From: Allolobophora icterica
Lineage: Eukaryota > Annelida > Clitellata > Crassiclitellata > Lumbricidae
NCBI GenBank assembly: GCA_963556255.1
Contig: OY744610.1
Location: forward strand, 14,989,730-15,053,729
Direction: 5' to 3'
Length of the DNA: 64,000 nt
Positions 1 through 11,867 of the stretch are shown here, piece by piece; positions within the stretch are counted from its first letter, which is position 1; every line of letters begins with the position of its first letter. The translations under genes were made by a program, and so were the position numbers. The notes below the pieces were generated by a model. The model saw only the letters and a list, made by a program, of their open reading frames with translations. It made no database searches and had not been told where the DNA came from.

Positions 1-623
1 GCTTTTTGCCAAATGTTATTCAGTTGCTCATAGAATTTTCCTTAGAAAATATAACATCATTTTACAATGCGATCTCCAAAGACTTTGGCATTAATTGCAA
101 TGCAGCTGATGGTTACCGTGCTGCCTATCTGTACAAGTGTCGTAAATATCCTGAAGTCTTGCAGTTGAGTGACCAAATTCTCGACGTTCCAGACCTACAG
201 AATTATTTGAAGGAACTTGTATTTGCAAATGTAATGGTGTTGCCACCGCTGGACGCTTATTTCGACAACGACATCCAATGTTTGCTTGGAATGCAAACAC
301 TTCTTTACTATTTATCGTCTTCAAATGAAGATTTACGAGAAAGAGAAGTCAGTGAGATCGCGACGTTTCAGCAATTTTTCTCCCGGAAGATTCACTTTGA
401 GAAGTGTTTGCCTTCAGCTGCAGTTGTCACAGAATTGTACTCCGTGAAATGTCATTATTTTCTTCAAATACATTTTCTGGCAAGATACTTGAAAGTGAGA
501 TGTCTGATCGACTGTCATCATTCAATTTCAGAAGTAATGTTGGAATTTAGGAAACTCAAAGCTTGTCTTCCTTTTGAGCACACTATTCATTGCTTTCTTG
601 AACAGAAACTTCGGCAAATTTAG
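1..623 (+). CDS. Mab-21/cGAS-like protein, C-terminal part (copy 1, cut by window edge)
   Basis: The frame is open from base 3 to the TAG at 621-623 and encodes the last ~207 residues of a protein closely matching the C-terminus of the intact gene at 52000-54819. It contains the TPR-like helical stretch (YRAAYLYKCRKYPEVLQL) and ends FLEQKLRQI, as the intact copy ends FLEEKLRHI. The Mab-21 nucleotidyltransferase part would lie left of the window, so catalytic residues cannot be judged. Relative to copy 4 there is an in-frame 9-base deletion just after base 14, between two AATG repeats, removing three residues. I see no stop or frameshift, so the gene may be functional. The UTR and flank are also duplicated (see 624-1420). 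Confidence 0.8.
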   Translation, partial: FLPNVIQLLIEFSLENITSFYNAISKDFGINCNAADGYRAAYLYKCRKYPEVLQLSDQILDVPDLQNYLKELVFANVMVLPPLDAYFDNDIQCLLGMQTLLYYLSSSNEDLREREVSEIATFQQFFSRKIHFEKCLPSAAVVTELYSVKCHYFLQIHFLARYLKVRCLIDCHHSISEVMLEFRKLKACLPFEHTIHCFLEQKLRQI

Positions 624-1420
624 AAAGTTGCTGATGCAAAATAGTGTTCGGGGTAAAGTATGTTTTAATAACAACGAAATATAAAGGATATTTGCAAAGT
701 ACAAATAGATCTATTAAGAGTCATTGCTTGGCTTACCTAAACTAACTAAATTAGAGGATCCTACTACTAATTTGGCAGTGTGATATAAGACGCTAGATAC
801 TTGTCTTGTTGAGATTATTGTGGAATTCAAACGTCTTCCTACACGACCAATGTACAAGAATCATGTACTTAACGCCAGGAACGCCATACATGGTTGACGT
901 AACTAGCTCGTTAAACTAAGTGACTTGGTCAGTAATAAGTGTATCTACCGAGATGATTTAGTCTTGATTCCAGTCACCTTTAAACAGTTTCCGCCCATCA
1001 CGTTTAGATACTATACGTGTAAGGGCAGATGTGTATTATACTAGCCACAGAGCAACCACTGAATCTACATTTAACTCCAAATTTGGTATATTTAAAGAAA
1101 ATTGATTTAGTAAAATAGCCACAGTTTAAGCAACATTTTAATAAAATATAGGCTAAGCTTTACATTTGTTCCATTGAATTCATAAAATAGTTCACTTCTG
1201 TCAGCTCTCTCTGATACGATTGGATGCTTTAGATATATAAACGTACGTCGGTCTATATTTTGTTGGCTTTTATCCAGCTCTCTGGAGCGGTGTAAATTTT
1301 TATTTTTAACTTCGATTTGTTTTGGTGCCATGAAAAGTGTAAAATTAAGGTAGATCTAATAGCTTTTAAATTCTTCGCTCAGCATGAGCTCTCAGTTACT
1401 TTCATTACAATTTAACGAAT
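624..1420 (+). repeat. Duplicated 3' flank shared with copy 4
   Basis: The sequence after the stop codon is collinear with 54820-55567, starting AAAGTTGCTGATGCAAAA and ending near CAGCATGAGCTCTCAGT. There are small indels, for example extra bases near 705-725. Similarity stops abruptly at about 1420. It marks the edge of a segmental duplication including the gene and its 3' flank. Confidence 0.85.
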
Positions 1421-2564
1421 TATGTTATACGCCAGTCAAAAATCCGAAGACACTATTTTCACAGCCTATGCAAGTTTCAAAAGCGTCCTTTCGAAAGTAG
1501 ACATTATCCACACTAACGAAGGGTTGTATCGTTAACTATATGGAGCTTTAGGCTGTTAGATTACTATTGAAAGGCAGACTTTTTGTCGGTAGATACAGGA
1601 TTTGTAGTTCCCTTAGTTTTCTTTGCTGTGTGTTTGGACCATCTAGAGAGGTAGAGGTTGCACATTTTGTTAACGCTCCTAAAAGCAGAAAGTCAGCAGC
1701 GAGGTGTCATTACATAATACATAAGCTGCATATAAGATGTTGAAAAATTTAGAAATTATGAAAGTTTACAAAAGTTCCCTAAAAATACTGTCATCCTTAC
1801 TTTTAATCAATCGAAGCTGGGTTGTATTTCAGGAAGAATTGTGAATTTTGTTTTGCAACGCTATTACTTCACTTGATGAGAATTTTACTCGCATTTACAT
1901 TAATCTGATCTAATCTATTGTCTTCTACTTAGTACTGGTCTTGCGAGCATACTCAAATAAAGACCACGTTTCAAGAAAACTTGTCTTCAACCGTCCCCTA
2001 TACAAGGATTGGCAGCACCACGAACCATTTTTTCCATCCGCATCTGATTCTTGTCGCCCATTAACTCATCGAATTCAGTCCACGACTCTATGCAACAATA
2101 TCATGTCATTGTAGGTCTACCTTTGGCTTTACTCTGGATAACCTCCTTCTCCAGGCAATCTCCACTCTTCCGCAACACAAGTCGGAAATATGAAAACCTT
2201 AAATAAATGCGTTATAACATGATAAATAATGTGCACACTTCAAAATTTGCAGACACTGAATAATAATCAGAAAACTCTTCAATCGCAGACTATACACTCG
2301 TGACACGTATAAATGCTTCTATCCCTTAGTATCATCTGGTCGTTGTACATCACCACTATAAATGCTTCACTGCATGTACAATAATGTGCACACTGCCAAA
2401 TTTGCAAGAACTGTACCAATAGAAATCTCGACAGTCGCAATACACGCGCCTATTGGTAATTGACTGGTAGGCCGATAGGCCTAATCCAGACTTGTTGTCC
2501 TCGAGAGCAAGGACTTGGTCTCGAGTGCACTCGAGTTCGTTTTCAAAAGTCTTGGTCTCGGTCA
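1421..2564. other. No gene seen; possible decayed LINE trace
   Basis: No convincing coding sequence. The minus strand of about 1985-2170 reads weakly like the C-terminal end of an RTE-type LINE ORF (GRPT ... EFDELM ... GAANP), but this is too degraded to claim. Bases 2480-2560 hold remnants of the GACCAAGACC-type simple repeat that also lies at 15.1-15.8 kb. Confidence 0.3.
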
Positions 2565-2846
2565 GTAGGTGGGATACGGGGTTTTGGGGGCACCCCGTTA
2601 TTCCGTCAAAATACCGGGGTTGGTCTCCACCCCCACAATTTTTTTGTCCCCACCATTCCGTTATCTCACCGAATTAAGAGGATGCCGGTCTACACCATCT
2701 AGGCCTCCATCTTAGATCCCACGGGTGTACGAATTGCACCACTAAAAACCTGCAAGCCGAGCCGCTTTGAATTCAGTCAAAAAAACAAAAAAATGTGCCT
2801 TAACACATCAAGCCGCAAAAGTGTCGTTTGCTGCAGGCCGCGAACC
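2565..2846 (+). repeat. Interspersed repeat, ~280 bp, copy A
   Basis: Nearly identical to 15836-16120. Both begin GTAGGTGGGATACGGGGTTT and run to GCAAAAGTGTCGTTTG. Both are preceded by sequence rich in 'accaagac/gtcttggt' words. I see no tRNA-like promoter or coding potential, so the class is unknown. Confidence 0.8.
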
Positions 2847-3015
2847 TCCCACGAGGTCTGGAACTAGCTATTTATAAAAATAATCAATTAAATAAATGAA
2901 CAGGTTATGGTATACATAAAACATAATGTTAGGGTAAAACTTTTGCATTTGGCTCGGTATAGGCAAAACAACCCTCTGCTCTCGCAGGTGCATTGGGGAG
3001 TACTGTTTCAAACAT

Positions 3016-3201
3016 TTGGCACTACTGCGAAACGGCTGCGGGACAAAACCATGTGTCAAATGTGGAAGGGGTATAAAAACACGCGTGGGTGAGTGTATGA
3101 AATGTGGTTATTTCGCTAAATATTTTAGAGCTCGAAGAGGTGGGTTAATTCGCGAATTTAATAAAGAATGGAAACGTCTATCATCTATATCAATAGACTA
3201 G
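3016..3201 (+). CDS. Small ORF with two CxxC pairs
   Basis: A 61-codon open frame with a C-x2-C-x10-C-x2-C zinc-ribbon-like arrangement (CVKCGRG ... ECMKCGYF) and a basic tail. It lies just upstream of the PolB-element fragment on the same strand and could belong to that element. I do not recognise the family. The four-cysteine spacing is the only support, so it may be a chance ORF. Confidence 0.2.
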   Translation: MALLRNGCGTKPCVKCGRGIKTRVGECMKCGYFAKYFRARRGGLIREFNKEWKRLSSISID

Positions 3202-3288
3202 ATAATAAAAAATTTATATTTAAAGAAATGATAAACTTATTATATTAAAGAAAAGTTTGCCACATTAGTATAAAAATTTTTTTTAACT

Positions 3289-4258
3289 GTGGCATTGTCT
3301 ACGAATGAAAATATTAAACAATTGCTGGGTGAGTTTACCGGGCCACCAGCTCTTCGGGCTGTTCTACAGAACATTTTAGACGAACCTATGCCAGATTCAG
3401 TCAAAAGACGCTTACTACGGCCACTGCTTCCAAGGCCAATTCCTCCTGTGCGCAAGCGCAGAGGGGCGAAACGTAAGGCCCTTCTGGCAGAATTTGACCC
3501 ATTCCTAATTAAGAAGGATAGAGGTGGGCCACCACCCTTTCTAGTGCACAAACAGCTCGCCAATCAGCTTCTGAGAGACTTTCGTGCAGAAGTGCCAGGC
3601 TGGAAGGAGATGCGTTGGCTTTCTTGAGTGCAATGGAGCACAACATTGAGTCGCAGCTAAACGAAGAGCTCTTGAAAAATGGCGGTTTGAAATACTCGAA
3701 AAGTTGGCACCGACCCTTGACAATGTGTACGATGGCAACGCGGCTCCCGGTATTATTACCACTACGACCTACCTTCGAAGCAAAGCAGTACCAATTACCA
3801 ATGCGGGTAAAATGCAAGGGGTTATACGTAAGGCCAAGGCCGAAGTACTACAACTGCTCGAAGAGTACACAAATGAGGGGTCGGGGTGGAGAGTGAGGCG
3901 GGTCGTGGCGCTAGACCTAAGTTTTGCAAGGTATAAGCCTTTCCGAGGCAAGAGCTATTTTCCCACACCAAAGTATATACCCCCTCGCACGGTTATTAAT
4001 GTAAAGAATAAAGATAACCGATGCTTCGAGTGGGCCATATTAGGCGCCATGTATCCAGTAGGTCATGGGCAAAATCCGGATCGTCCAACTAAGTATCAGG
4101 CCCACCTCCACGAGCTAAACGTCGACGGTATAGAATTTCCAGTGAAGGTCACTGATATTGGTAAGTTCGAACGTCAGAACCCTATGGTATCCGTATCAGT
4201 CTTCGGTTGGAATGAAGGGCTGTGGCTTAAGCCCCCCCAAACAAAAAGTCCTAGTTAA
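3289..4258 (+). pseudogene. Fragment of a PolB-carrying (Polinton/adintovirus-like) element protein
   Basis: Two open stretches in different frames, 3289-3627 and about 3650-4258, form one decayed coding region. The first is a basic, proline-rich segment (PRPIPPVRKRRG). The second contains SGWRVRRVVALDL, a lysine/proline stretch around PTPKYIPP, then NVKNKDNRCFEWAILGA, GIEFPVKVTDIGKFERQNP and VSVFGWN. From memory, this order is typical of an N-terminal region found ahead of protein-primed family-B DNA polymerases in Polinton- or adintovirus-like elements of invertebrates. No polymerase motifs follow here. The frameshift around 3630-3650 and the stop at 4256 show it is a dead fragment. Family assignment is by recalled motif similarity only. 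Confidence 0.5.
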
Positions 4259-4793
4259 GTTGCTGATAGTGTCGCAAAACTTCCCTTCCACCGCTTCTAC
4301 TAGGCCGACTGGTTCGTTGGAGGGAATCTGTGTTGTTGTTGTATGTAGCTGCTTTCAGGCACTTGGTTCGGCCTCCGTGGTCTTTCAGAGGACTTACTTC
4401 ACTGATCAACAATTCAATAGTTCACTATTTATTCAACAGACAAATACTGAACTCAGGAAATCTGCGAAAAGAAAGAGTCGTCACTGCGAAACTATCCAAC
4501 TGTGCTGCAAATCGATTTAATCTACGACCGACTACTCGGTTAAAATCGTTATCTTCTTCTCTTTTCCTACAATTTCCCCGCTCCCTTACATACGCTATGC
4601 TGGGGTACTGGAGGGGAGGAGGGGACTCTTTGGACGAAACGGAACTGCGGGGGAGAAGGGGACACAAAGGCGTAGCCCACAGACGTCGTAAAGAGAACAA
4701 AGGAGGAGGGAGAGGGGAACAAACAAGGCAGAAGAAATCTCTTACACTCACTTGAAAGATCGAGGCACACCAAGGAGAGATTGGGAAGGAGAG
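4259..4793. other. No gene seen
   Basis: Purine-rich stretch (about 4600-4740) and otherwise unremarkable sequence between the PolB-element fragment and a LINE tail. Open frames here look like compositional artefacts. Confidence 0.4.
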
Positions 4794-5413
4794 GGGATAT
4801 CTATCTATCTATCTATCTATAATAAACTTCTATAGCGCCCCTTCAAGAAATCTACTCAGTGGCGCTCCCGACCCAGGCCCGGTCAAAAAGAAAGGTCTTA
4901 AGAGAGGCCATAGAAAGTACCTGAGAGGTCTCTAGGGAGAGAGCGAAGGGAGAGGGGGAGGTCGTTCCAAGCGGTAGGACCCACCACGGAGAATGCCCTA
5001 CGCTGCGCCATAGCAGTACGCGCATAGGGGACAGCAAAATCACCCCGGGAGGCCGAGCGCAAGGCACGGCGTCCCGCACAAGCGGAAGTTAAAGTAAAGA
5101 GCTCGCAGAGGTAGGCCGGGGCCCGCCCTAGGACACAATGCCACGCCATGGTGGAGACCCTGTAATGAATGCGATGCTGGACAGGAAGCCAATGGAGAAC
5201 GTCTCGCATAAATTCAGAGACGTGGTCAAACCTTGAGATACCGCCAACCAAGCGTGCAGCCGACCGCAAAACCCTCTCTAGACAAACAATGCGAGTGTGA
5301 GGAAGTCCAACAAAGAGAGAGGAGCAATAATCCAGACGATTGACAATAAATGCATGTACCAGAGTGGAAGCCGCGGAGAATGAAAGAGAGCGGGATACGA
5401 CACGCAGCTTTTA
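4794..5413 (-). mobile_element. CR1/L2-type LINE, 5'-truncated 3' end
   Basis: The minus strand encodes the C-terminal part of a non-LTR reverse transcriptase ORF: a thumb-like stretch (RLDYCSSLFVGLP), VLRSAARLVGG, MRDVLHWLPVQHRI, then FSVVGPTAWNDLPLSLRSL and a terminal VGSATE before the stop. The short 3' UTR contains the family signature (GCGCTATAGAAG) and a (TATC)n/(GATA)n tail at 4794-4822. The same 3' end recurs at 9.9, 28.1, 41.9, 44.2 and 61.6 kb. A frameshift lies near 5260-5280. Confidence 0.85.
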
Positions 5414-5995
5414 TTAAGTACAGTGAAGAACCGTCAGCCACGGTACTTCAAAGCAGGCCGCTCTTGTCGGACTGTTGACTCGAGTGGTCGCCATGGAGAC
5501 TCATCGTTCCCGAGGAAAAGTAATTTATTTTCTCGACAATATGTTTTATATAATATAGGTTCTATATAATATAGAATCTTGGGGGCACCGTGTTGCGGGA
5601 AGTTTCCAGGCCGGCAGACCAATCCTTTGAGTCTAATATGGAAAGCGCATCGGTCAAAGGAAAAATGAAAACGCTATTGTTATTGGCAACTCGAGTTGAA
5701 TTAGTGCGTTTGTTTAGACAAATTTTAAACTATAAGTACTTAGTAATTACTCTTTCTCATACAGGTCTTCACTTCCTTTCCTTTCCTGCCTGTTCAGTGC
5801 CATTCTCTTGCTCATTGTGTTCAAGTCATTTCAACATTATATTATATTTAGCTGAAGATCTACCAGGTATTGACTTCTATTCTGTTGGACTGTTGTTTCA
5901 AAGATTTAACAAAATATACAGTAACATTAGACGGTTTGGACGCCTTATCCTAAATATTTAGCTATTGAGATATCCTACACTATCTAATTATAATT
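5414..5995. other. No gene seen
   Basis: Includes a short AT-rich palindromic stretch near 5540-5575. No feature can be supported. Confidence 0.4.
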
Positions 5996-6003
5996 TGTAC
6001 AAT

Positions 6004-6180
6004 TAGGTCCGCATTAAGGGGCTGCTAAGGGTGCTGAAGCACCCGGGCCCGCAGTTTTGAGGGACCCGCATTTTCGGAACTACATTAAAATTTATTGTAC
6101 TTGTAATAATTCGGCCCAGCGCTGAGGGCTATAAAGGTAATCACAACACCCGGGTCCGTAATATCTTTAATGCGGCCTTG
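6004..6180. mobile_element. hAT-type MITE, 177 bp
   Basis: Imperfect terminal inverted repeats (TAGGTCCGCATTAAGG left; inverted right end CAAGGCCGCATTAAAG) are flanked by an exact 8-bp duplication, TGTACAAT, at 5996-6003 and 6181-6188. An 8-bp duplication and a YARNG-like end are hAT hallmarks. There is no ORF. The CCCGGGCCC-rich core is typical of a short non-autonomous element. Confidence 0.8.
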
Positions 6181-6479
6181 TGTACAATGCCCACTTGAGG
6201 TATTACCAGTGGGAATAAATAAGGGTGGGTATAAGTGCAAAAGTCGTTTGGAAGATTACTCCATATCAAAGGGCCAGAACATTTTATCGAAAATTTCATC
6301 CTAGCATGTGCAATATCAAGTGGTAGTTTAACAAAGTTCTAGTCTAACGATTATTAGGCCTAACAGCAGTTGCATGAATTGTCAATCGAGAGTTCGGTCT
6401 TCCAATTTTTACCAAGACTTTTTTCGATATTTGGGCTCCACTTGCGCCCCTTAGCCCTTTCACCTATGAGTACACTACT

Positions 6480-6957
6480 CCACTAATCGTACCCTGTCAA
6501 TAGAAAGATCAGGCAGCGAGGGAAAGGGCTGGTCACTGGCCCTCATATGCGAAGGTTAAGAGAAATGAGGTAAACTATAGCTGTTCCGCCTCTCTCGAAT
6601 AAACTGCCGCCAGAATTACGACAATTATGCATATAAGATCCATTCAAGGAACTCATCAAAACTTCACCTTTTGCAATCTCTTCACAGGCATTCCACCAAA
6701 AATTGAAATCGCTGCTTTTAAAAACTCATATCCCGATTTCTCTCCTTCCCCTTACCTCCCTCGCCGCTTCAATTCTAAACACCTTCCACCTTAGCCGGCT
6801 CACCGTCTACCTGCCTGATCCCTTTGAATCTTGACCTGCAACCGATTTGACCCTACATGCTTATTGGTTTTGTTTTGACTAAGCGCTTGTGAATAAACAG
6901 GTTCCCGCCATTCCCTTTTTGGACGCTGTAGAGATCCCGAGATTACGATTACTGTTT
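6480..6957 (+). mobile_element. LINE 3' end with GATTACGATTAC tail
   Basis: The plus strand reads as the degraded C-terminus of a LINE ORF (NKLPPELRQL ... AFHQKLKSLLLKTH), followed by a 3' UTR with AAGCGCTTGTGAATA and a short GATTACGATTAC tail. The same 3' end with a longer tail lies at 47050-47490. The start is uncertain; GGTCACTGGCCCTCATATGC at about 6530 resembles the LINE words at 56.7 and 61.1 kb. Confidence 0.6.
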
Positions 6958-7449
6958 AGCCACTCAGAGTCATAGCCATCTAATTTCTGTAATGCTGACT
7001 AAATTTCCAGTTAATACTCGTTATATCCATATACGCCGCGCATCCACACCAAGCAAGATTTTTATTAAGTTCTAAACTTTAGTTCTTTTTCAAACCCACG
7101 TTATGTTTTTTTCACTTTTAACATGACCTGCGTTTAATTTTACTTTTTAAATGGATAGGCCCAAATTCGACAATGCGGTCTTAGCAGTGTATTCATTTCC
7201 TGTACAAAATTTATTATCCTTTTTAATACTTCTTCAGACTGTTAGGCTACTCAAATCTAAGGTGCAGACTTAATTGACGCATCATACTTAGTGGTGCAGG
7301 GCCTACATGCTCTCCGACATTTCCATAGAGTGACAACCGATTGAAAATACTTTAGACGAGATATGTAAGCTGAGAGAACATCGAGGATGAGATAAACAGG
7401 ACGAAGATGCACTTGCAAACACATTAACCAGACATAGCAGACAGTTTTT
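6958..7449. other. No gene seen
   Basis: AT-rich unique-looking sequence between a LINE tail and a hAT element. Nothing supportable. Confidence 0.4.
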
Positions 7450-7457
7450 GCCTTAAC

Positions 7458-8135
7458 CATAGGCGTAGACTCTGGGGGTCATCTGGGGCACATGCCCCTA
7501 TAATTGAGGAGCCGGGGCAATCCTCCCAAAAATCGAAAGGAGAATTTCTTCAAATATTACAATATCATGCTTCAATATAGAGAAATTTCTTCAGAAACAG
7601 AAAAACAGAGACACAGAACTGAAATACTATCAGAAATTCATAATGAAAACTAAGATTTATTTTTATCTTTAATATCTTCAATATGAAACAAATTTACATG
7701 TAGACAAACACTCCATTTCATACGCATTAACGTTAACCGGAAGCCTTTGCTGACTTTCTATTTCAGAGGTGAAAAACTTTTTTTAGTTTTTTGGTCTTAA
7801 ACAAAACCAAAAGAAAAAGAAAACCACAAAATTTGTTTTTGTTTTTAAAAAATAAATTTCTTATTTTAGTAGAAAGTTATTTTAATTACATTGATTTAAT
7901 GATTTTTAATTTTCGGAAATTGCAACTGAATTAAATGAGTTGGAGCTCTTGTTCATGCCATTTTTCATGATTTTTATCATCCGAAATCCGAAAATCTTAA
8001 AAACAACCAAAACAACAAAAACCATAAAAACGAAAAAACAACAACAACAAAAACCCAACTTTTCATATTGAAAAAACTTGTTTTTTTACCCGAGACCCCA
8101 TGCCCCCCAATATTTTGCACAAGTTTACGCCAGTG
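7458..8135. mobile_element. hAT-type non-autonomous element, 678 bp
   Basis: Left end CATAGGCGTAGACT and inverted right end CACTGGCGTAAACT form short terminal repeats. They are flanked by the exact 8-bp duplication GCCTTAAC at 7450-7457 and 8136-8143. The interior is A-rich with no transposase. It lies about 270 bp upstream of Mab-21 copy 2. Confidence 0.8.
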
Positions 8136-9846
8136 GCCTTAACCACACTGTGTCTAGCGTCATCGTCCTCCTTTATACTGCTTGGTACTGACACCATACG
8201 AAAATAGAAGACCCAACGCAGTAGACAAATCTGTCATTGACTAAGTGAAGTGCAGTCACACAGTAAAGCTGTAAGAAATATAGAACACAATTACTTTGCA
8301 TTAACTGCGCATCATCTTTACTCTGTGTCTCAGACTCTTCACATCTCATTTCTAATGTCAACTGGTGTCAACCAAAACAATTTGATTTTTCTTATTCAGA
8401 ATATGGAAGGTGTCTCTGCATTCATCGTTGGCACGTGTCAGTTGCATCCTAATTCGTACAGAGATGTTTTTGATTCCAAGCAATTTTCATATTTAGAATA
8501 CCTCTTTCTATGTGGCAGCTCTGTTGAATTCTACATTGAACCTATGAATTCATGCATCGACGACGTAGATGTTATGGCATCTAACGCCGATATGATGGCC
8601 TTCACAGAAGATATTCCGGTTTTACCAAAGGATATCCATGGTTACCTCGACATAATAAAGTGCTACCAGATTAGGTCAAACTCTGACTATCCTGGATTTG
8701 TTCATCTACGGCATTTGGGAAACATGAAGTATAATTGGCATTACAAACAGTTTGAATTTCAACAGACTAACGAGTTAACGAGTTTGACGGTAGATAGGCC
8801 TATGATGATTGAGAGAATCAGTGTTAGTAAGAATATTAAGGAACCCTCCGCGGTTGGTCCATCGACTAAATACACGTTTGAATACGACACATCCTATGAC
8901 GTAGTTCGAACCCTATGGTGTCCACAGTGGCCAAAAGAAGCAAAAAATGGCCTTTCAGACGAAGAAATTACGGATGGCCAACAAGTGCCAAATATACGCG
9001 ATGTAGTACAGAATGGTTGTCATGTTGTATTTGCAAAACATCCTGCTTGCAGAAATGATGAATTCCAGTGGAGGCTGTCTTTTTCGGGGGCGGAATTGTG
9101 TTTAATTCAGAGTTGGACTCCAGTACAGGAGATTGTCTACCATATGCTCAGATTCTTTGCCCAGAGATAACTAATCAAAAAAGGTTGTCCATACCATTTT
9201 AAAACATTGATGCTCTGGTCTTGTGAAGAGATGTCTTCGGAATGGTGGAAATCCTAATCTGTTATTGAAATATGCTGTTATTTACTGCGAAAGCTATCAG
9301 AATGGCTAAAGAAAAGATATTGTCCGAACTATTTTATTCCCCAAGCAAACTTGTTTCATGAACGCATGAACCATAAAGTAGCACATGATACAATTATAAC
9401 TTTGAATGAGTTCTACCAGTTTAACATTCTTACTAGTTGGTTTGCTGTGAAGTATATAAAGTCGGTCTTCGAGAGGGTTTTAAGACACTATAGGAACTGA
9501 GACTGATTATGACCAATGCATACTGCTCTTCTGCCAACTTATAAATGATGGGAAACTGAAATTCTTTGTCAGTTTTCATCCAGATTCTGGTGCTGTTGTA
9601 CGCATTTTCTTCAAAATATCAAGATTGAACCTGGCTATGCATTCCACAGATACCTAAATATTGTTTTCGGTTTGACGAATCTTGCATGGAATAGAGTTGC
9701 ACTTGGTTCTGTTCTATCATCAGTTGAGTTCTCATCAATATTTCTACTGTTGGGAAAAGTTTTGTTAATCTTGCATGCCGTAAAAGCATCAGCAATTCAG
9801 CAAACTACATACGGTAGCGAAATGTTCGCTGACTTTAACACGTTGA

Positions 9847-10137
9847 CCGCCGCCATATTTTTCCTCCCCATGCCACAGAAAAGTGGGAAAAGTTTTAAAA
9901 GTGGTACATATACATACATGCCCTTAGGCAGCGCCGTGATTTTTTCATCGCTGGCCCTGCAATCTGGAATGGGCTCCCTGTAGCGCTTCGCTTGGTCCCA
10001 AGCACCCATTCCGCCACATTTTATTCAAATCTCAAGACTGTACTCTTCAGCCGGGGTTGGGTCGGGAGTGCTTCTGAGTAGATAGCCTTGAAGAGGCGCT
10101 ATATAAATTCTCCATATGAATGAATGAATGAATGGAC
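9847..10137 (+). mobile_element. CR1/L2-type LINE 3' end inside copy 2
   Basis: The plus strand (with a frameshift) reads RQRRDFFIAGPAIWNGLP, then a terminal GWVGSASE, then GAGGCGCTATATAAATTC and a (GAAT)n tail at 10118-10135. This is the same family as 4794-5413. It interrupts Mab-21 copy 2, where host similarity ends near 9846. Confidence 0.7.
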
Positions 10138-10960
10138 ATAGATATATACATACATACATACATGCATACATACGTACGTACATACATATACACGCACATA
10201 AATACATAAATACATACACACGTACATACATATACCTACATACATACATGCATACGTACACATGTACATACATACATACACATGTACATATATACATACA
10301 TACACACGTATATACATGCATGCATACATACAAAATTACATACATACATACAAACATGCTACATACATACATACATACATACATACATACATACGACATA
10401 CACACATACATATACACATACATACACACATACATACACACATACACACACACGTATACATACATGTATGTATGTATGTATGTATGTATACTATACATGT
10501 ATGTATGTATACATATGTGTGTCTATGTATGTATGCATACATACATGCATGTTTGTATGCATGCATGTTTGTATGTATGTATGTATGTATGTATGTATGT
10601 ATGTATGTATGTATGTATGTATGTATGTATGTATGTATGTGAGTATGTACACACGTGTATGTATGTACATGCGTATATAGATGTACATGCATGTATGTAT
10701 GTATGTATCTATGTACGTGTGTATGTACATACATACATACATACATGCATGTATGTATGTATGTATGTAGGCACGTGTGGATGTATGTATGTATGTATGT
10801 ATGTATATATGTATGTATGTACGCACATGTATGTATGTACATGTGTATGTATGTATGTGCACACATGTATGTATGTATGTACATACATGTATGTATGTAT
10901 ATGCATGCATATATGCATGTACAATTGTACATGCATGTATGTATGTACATAAATATAGTA
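10138..10960. repeat. TACA/TGTA microsatellite forming a large inverted repeat
   Basis: About 820 bp of tetranucleotide repeat. Bases 10140-10465 are mostly (TACA)n and 10466-10960 mostly (TATG)n, its reverse complement. The whole tract is thus a near-palindrome with interruptions. The long open frames on both strands are artefacts of a period-12 pattern that avoids stops. It grows from the LINE tail at 10137. Confidence 0.9.
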
Positions 10961-11360
10961 CGAGTTATCTCGTACTCGGCGCCATAGGTCAGAAAAAATG
11001 TTCGAGATATCTCGTACCCGGCGGTGAACGATTTGGGAGAAAGAAACGCTGAATGCCGACTGTTTGTTTCATATTGATGACATTGTTAGAATCATTGGAT
11101 TTTATCTTCTGTTCAGACGGATTCAAGATAATTTGCAGTACAATAGGAGACGGTATCTTCTTGATCTGCGTCTTACACCACAGGTCAAGAAAACGATTTG
11201 AAGAAACTTGCATTTGCAAATGTAATGGTTTGCCGCCACTTGACTCCTATTTTGATAACGACATTCAATGTTTGCTTGGACTGCATGCACACACTTGTTT
11301 GCTAAGTGTCTCCTGTAAATGAAGATTTGTGGAAAATAGAGGAAAATTCTGTGTGGACGT

Positions 11361-11836
11361 TAGGGTGTCTCTTAAAAATGAAAATTGAAATTTTCAATCT
11401 CTCACCCTCTCAAGTTGTGAGGTTCATGGAGAAAAAATTTACAAAAAAATTTGGTGGAAATCGGATAATATTTAGAGGTGGCCCTCTGATGTCAAAGTTT
11501 TAGCATTGTAGGCCTATTGGTTATAACTATGCTACATAGTTAGCATTGTTAAAAGAAGGACAGATTGCCTTATTAATTTGCCAATTTCAATTAATACAAG
11601 CAGGGAAGCAGACAATTACTTCCTGTTCAATTTGTAAACAAGTTGCAGACCACAAATTTGGAAAAAAATCAAATTTAAAATGTTGCAAACAATTTTGTAA
11701 TAAATGACTTTTGCGGCAAGTAAGTGGAAAATTTCTTAATTACACCATCTAAGTGATTCCTGGATTAGGTGCAAAGTCCTAGCTTATTTACATCAATTAC
11801 CTCAATAGTAGCATTGTCCCACATAAAGTTAACATG

Positions 11837-11867
<31 letters not shown>

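Noticed and set aside
10138..10960. CRISPR-like or satellite array
   Set aside because: No spacers and unit length of 4 bp; simple microsatellite. No CRISPR-like structure exists elsewhere in the window, which is eukaryotic.
10025..11052. Long Tyr/Met/Cys/His-rich ORFs on both strands
   Set aside because: They follow the TACA/TGTA microsatellite, whose period avoids stops in several frames; not genes.
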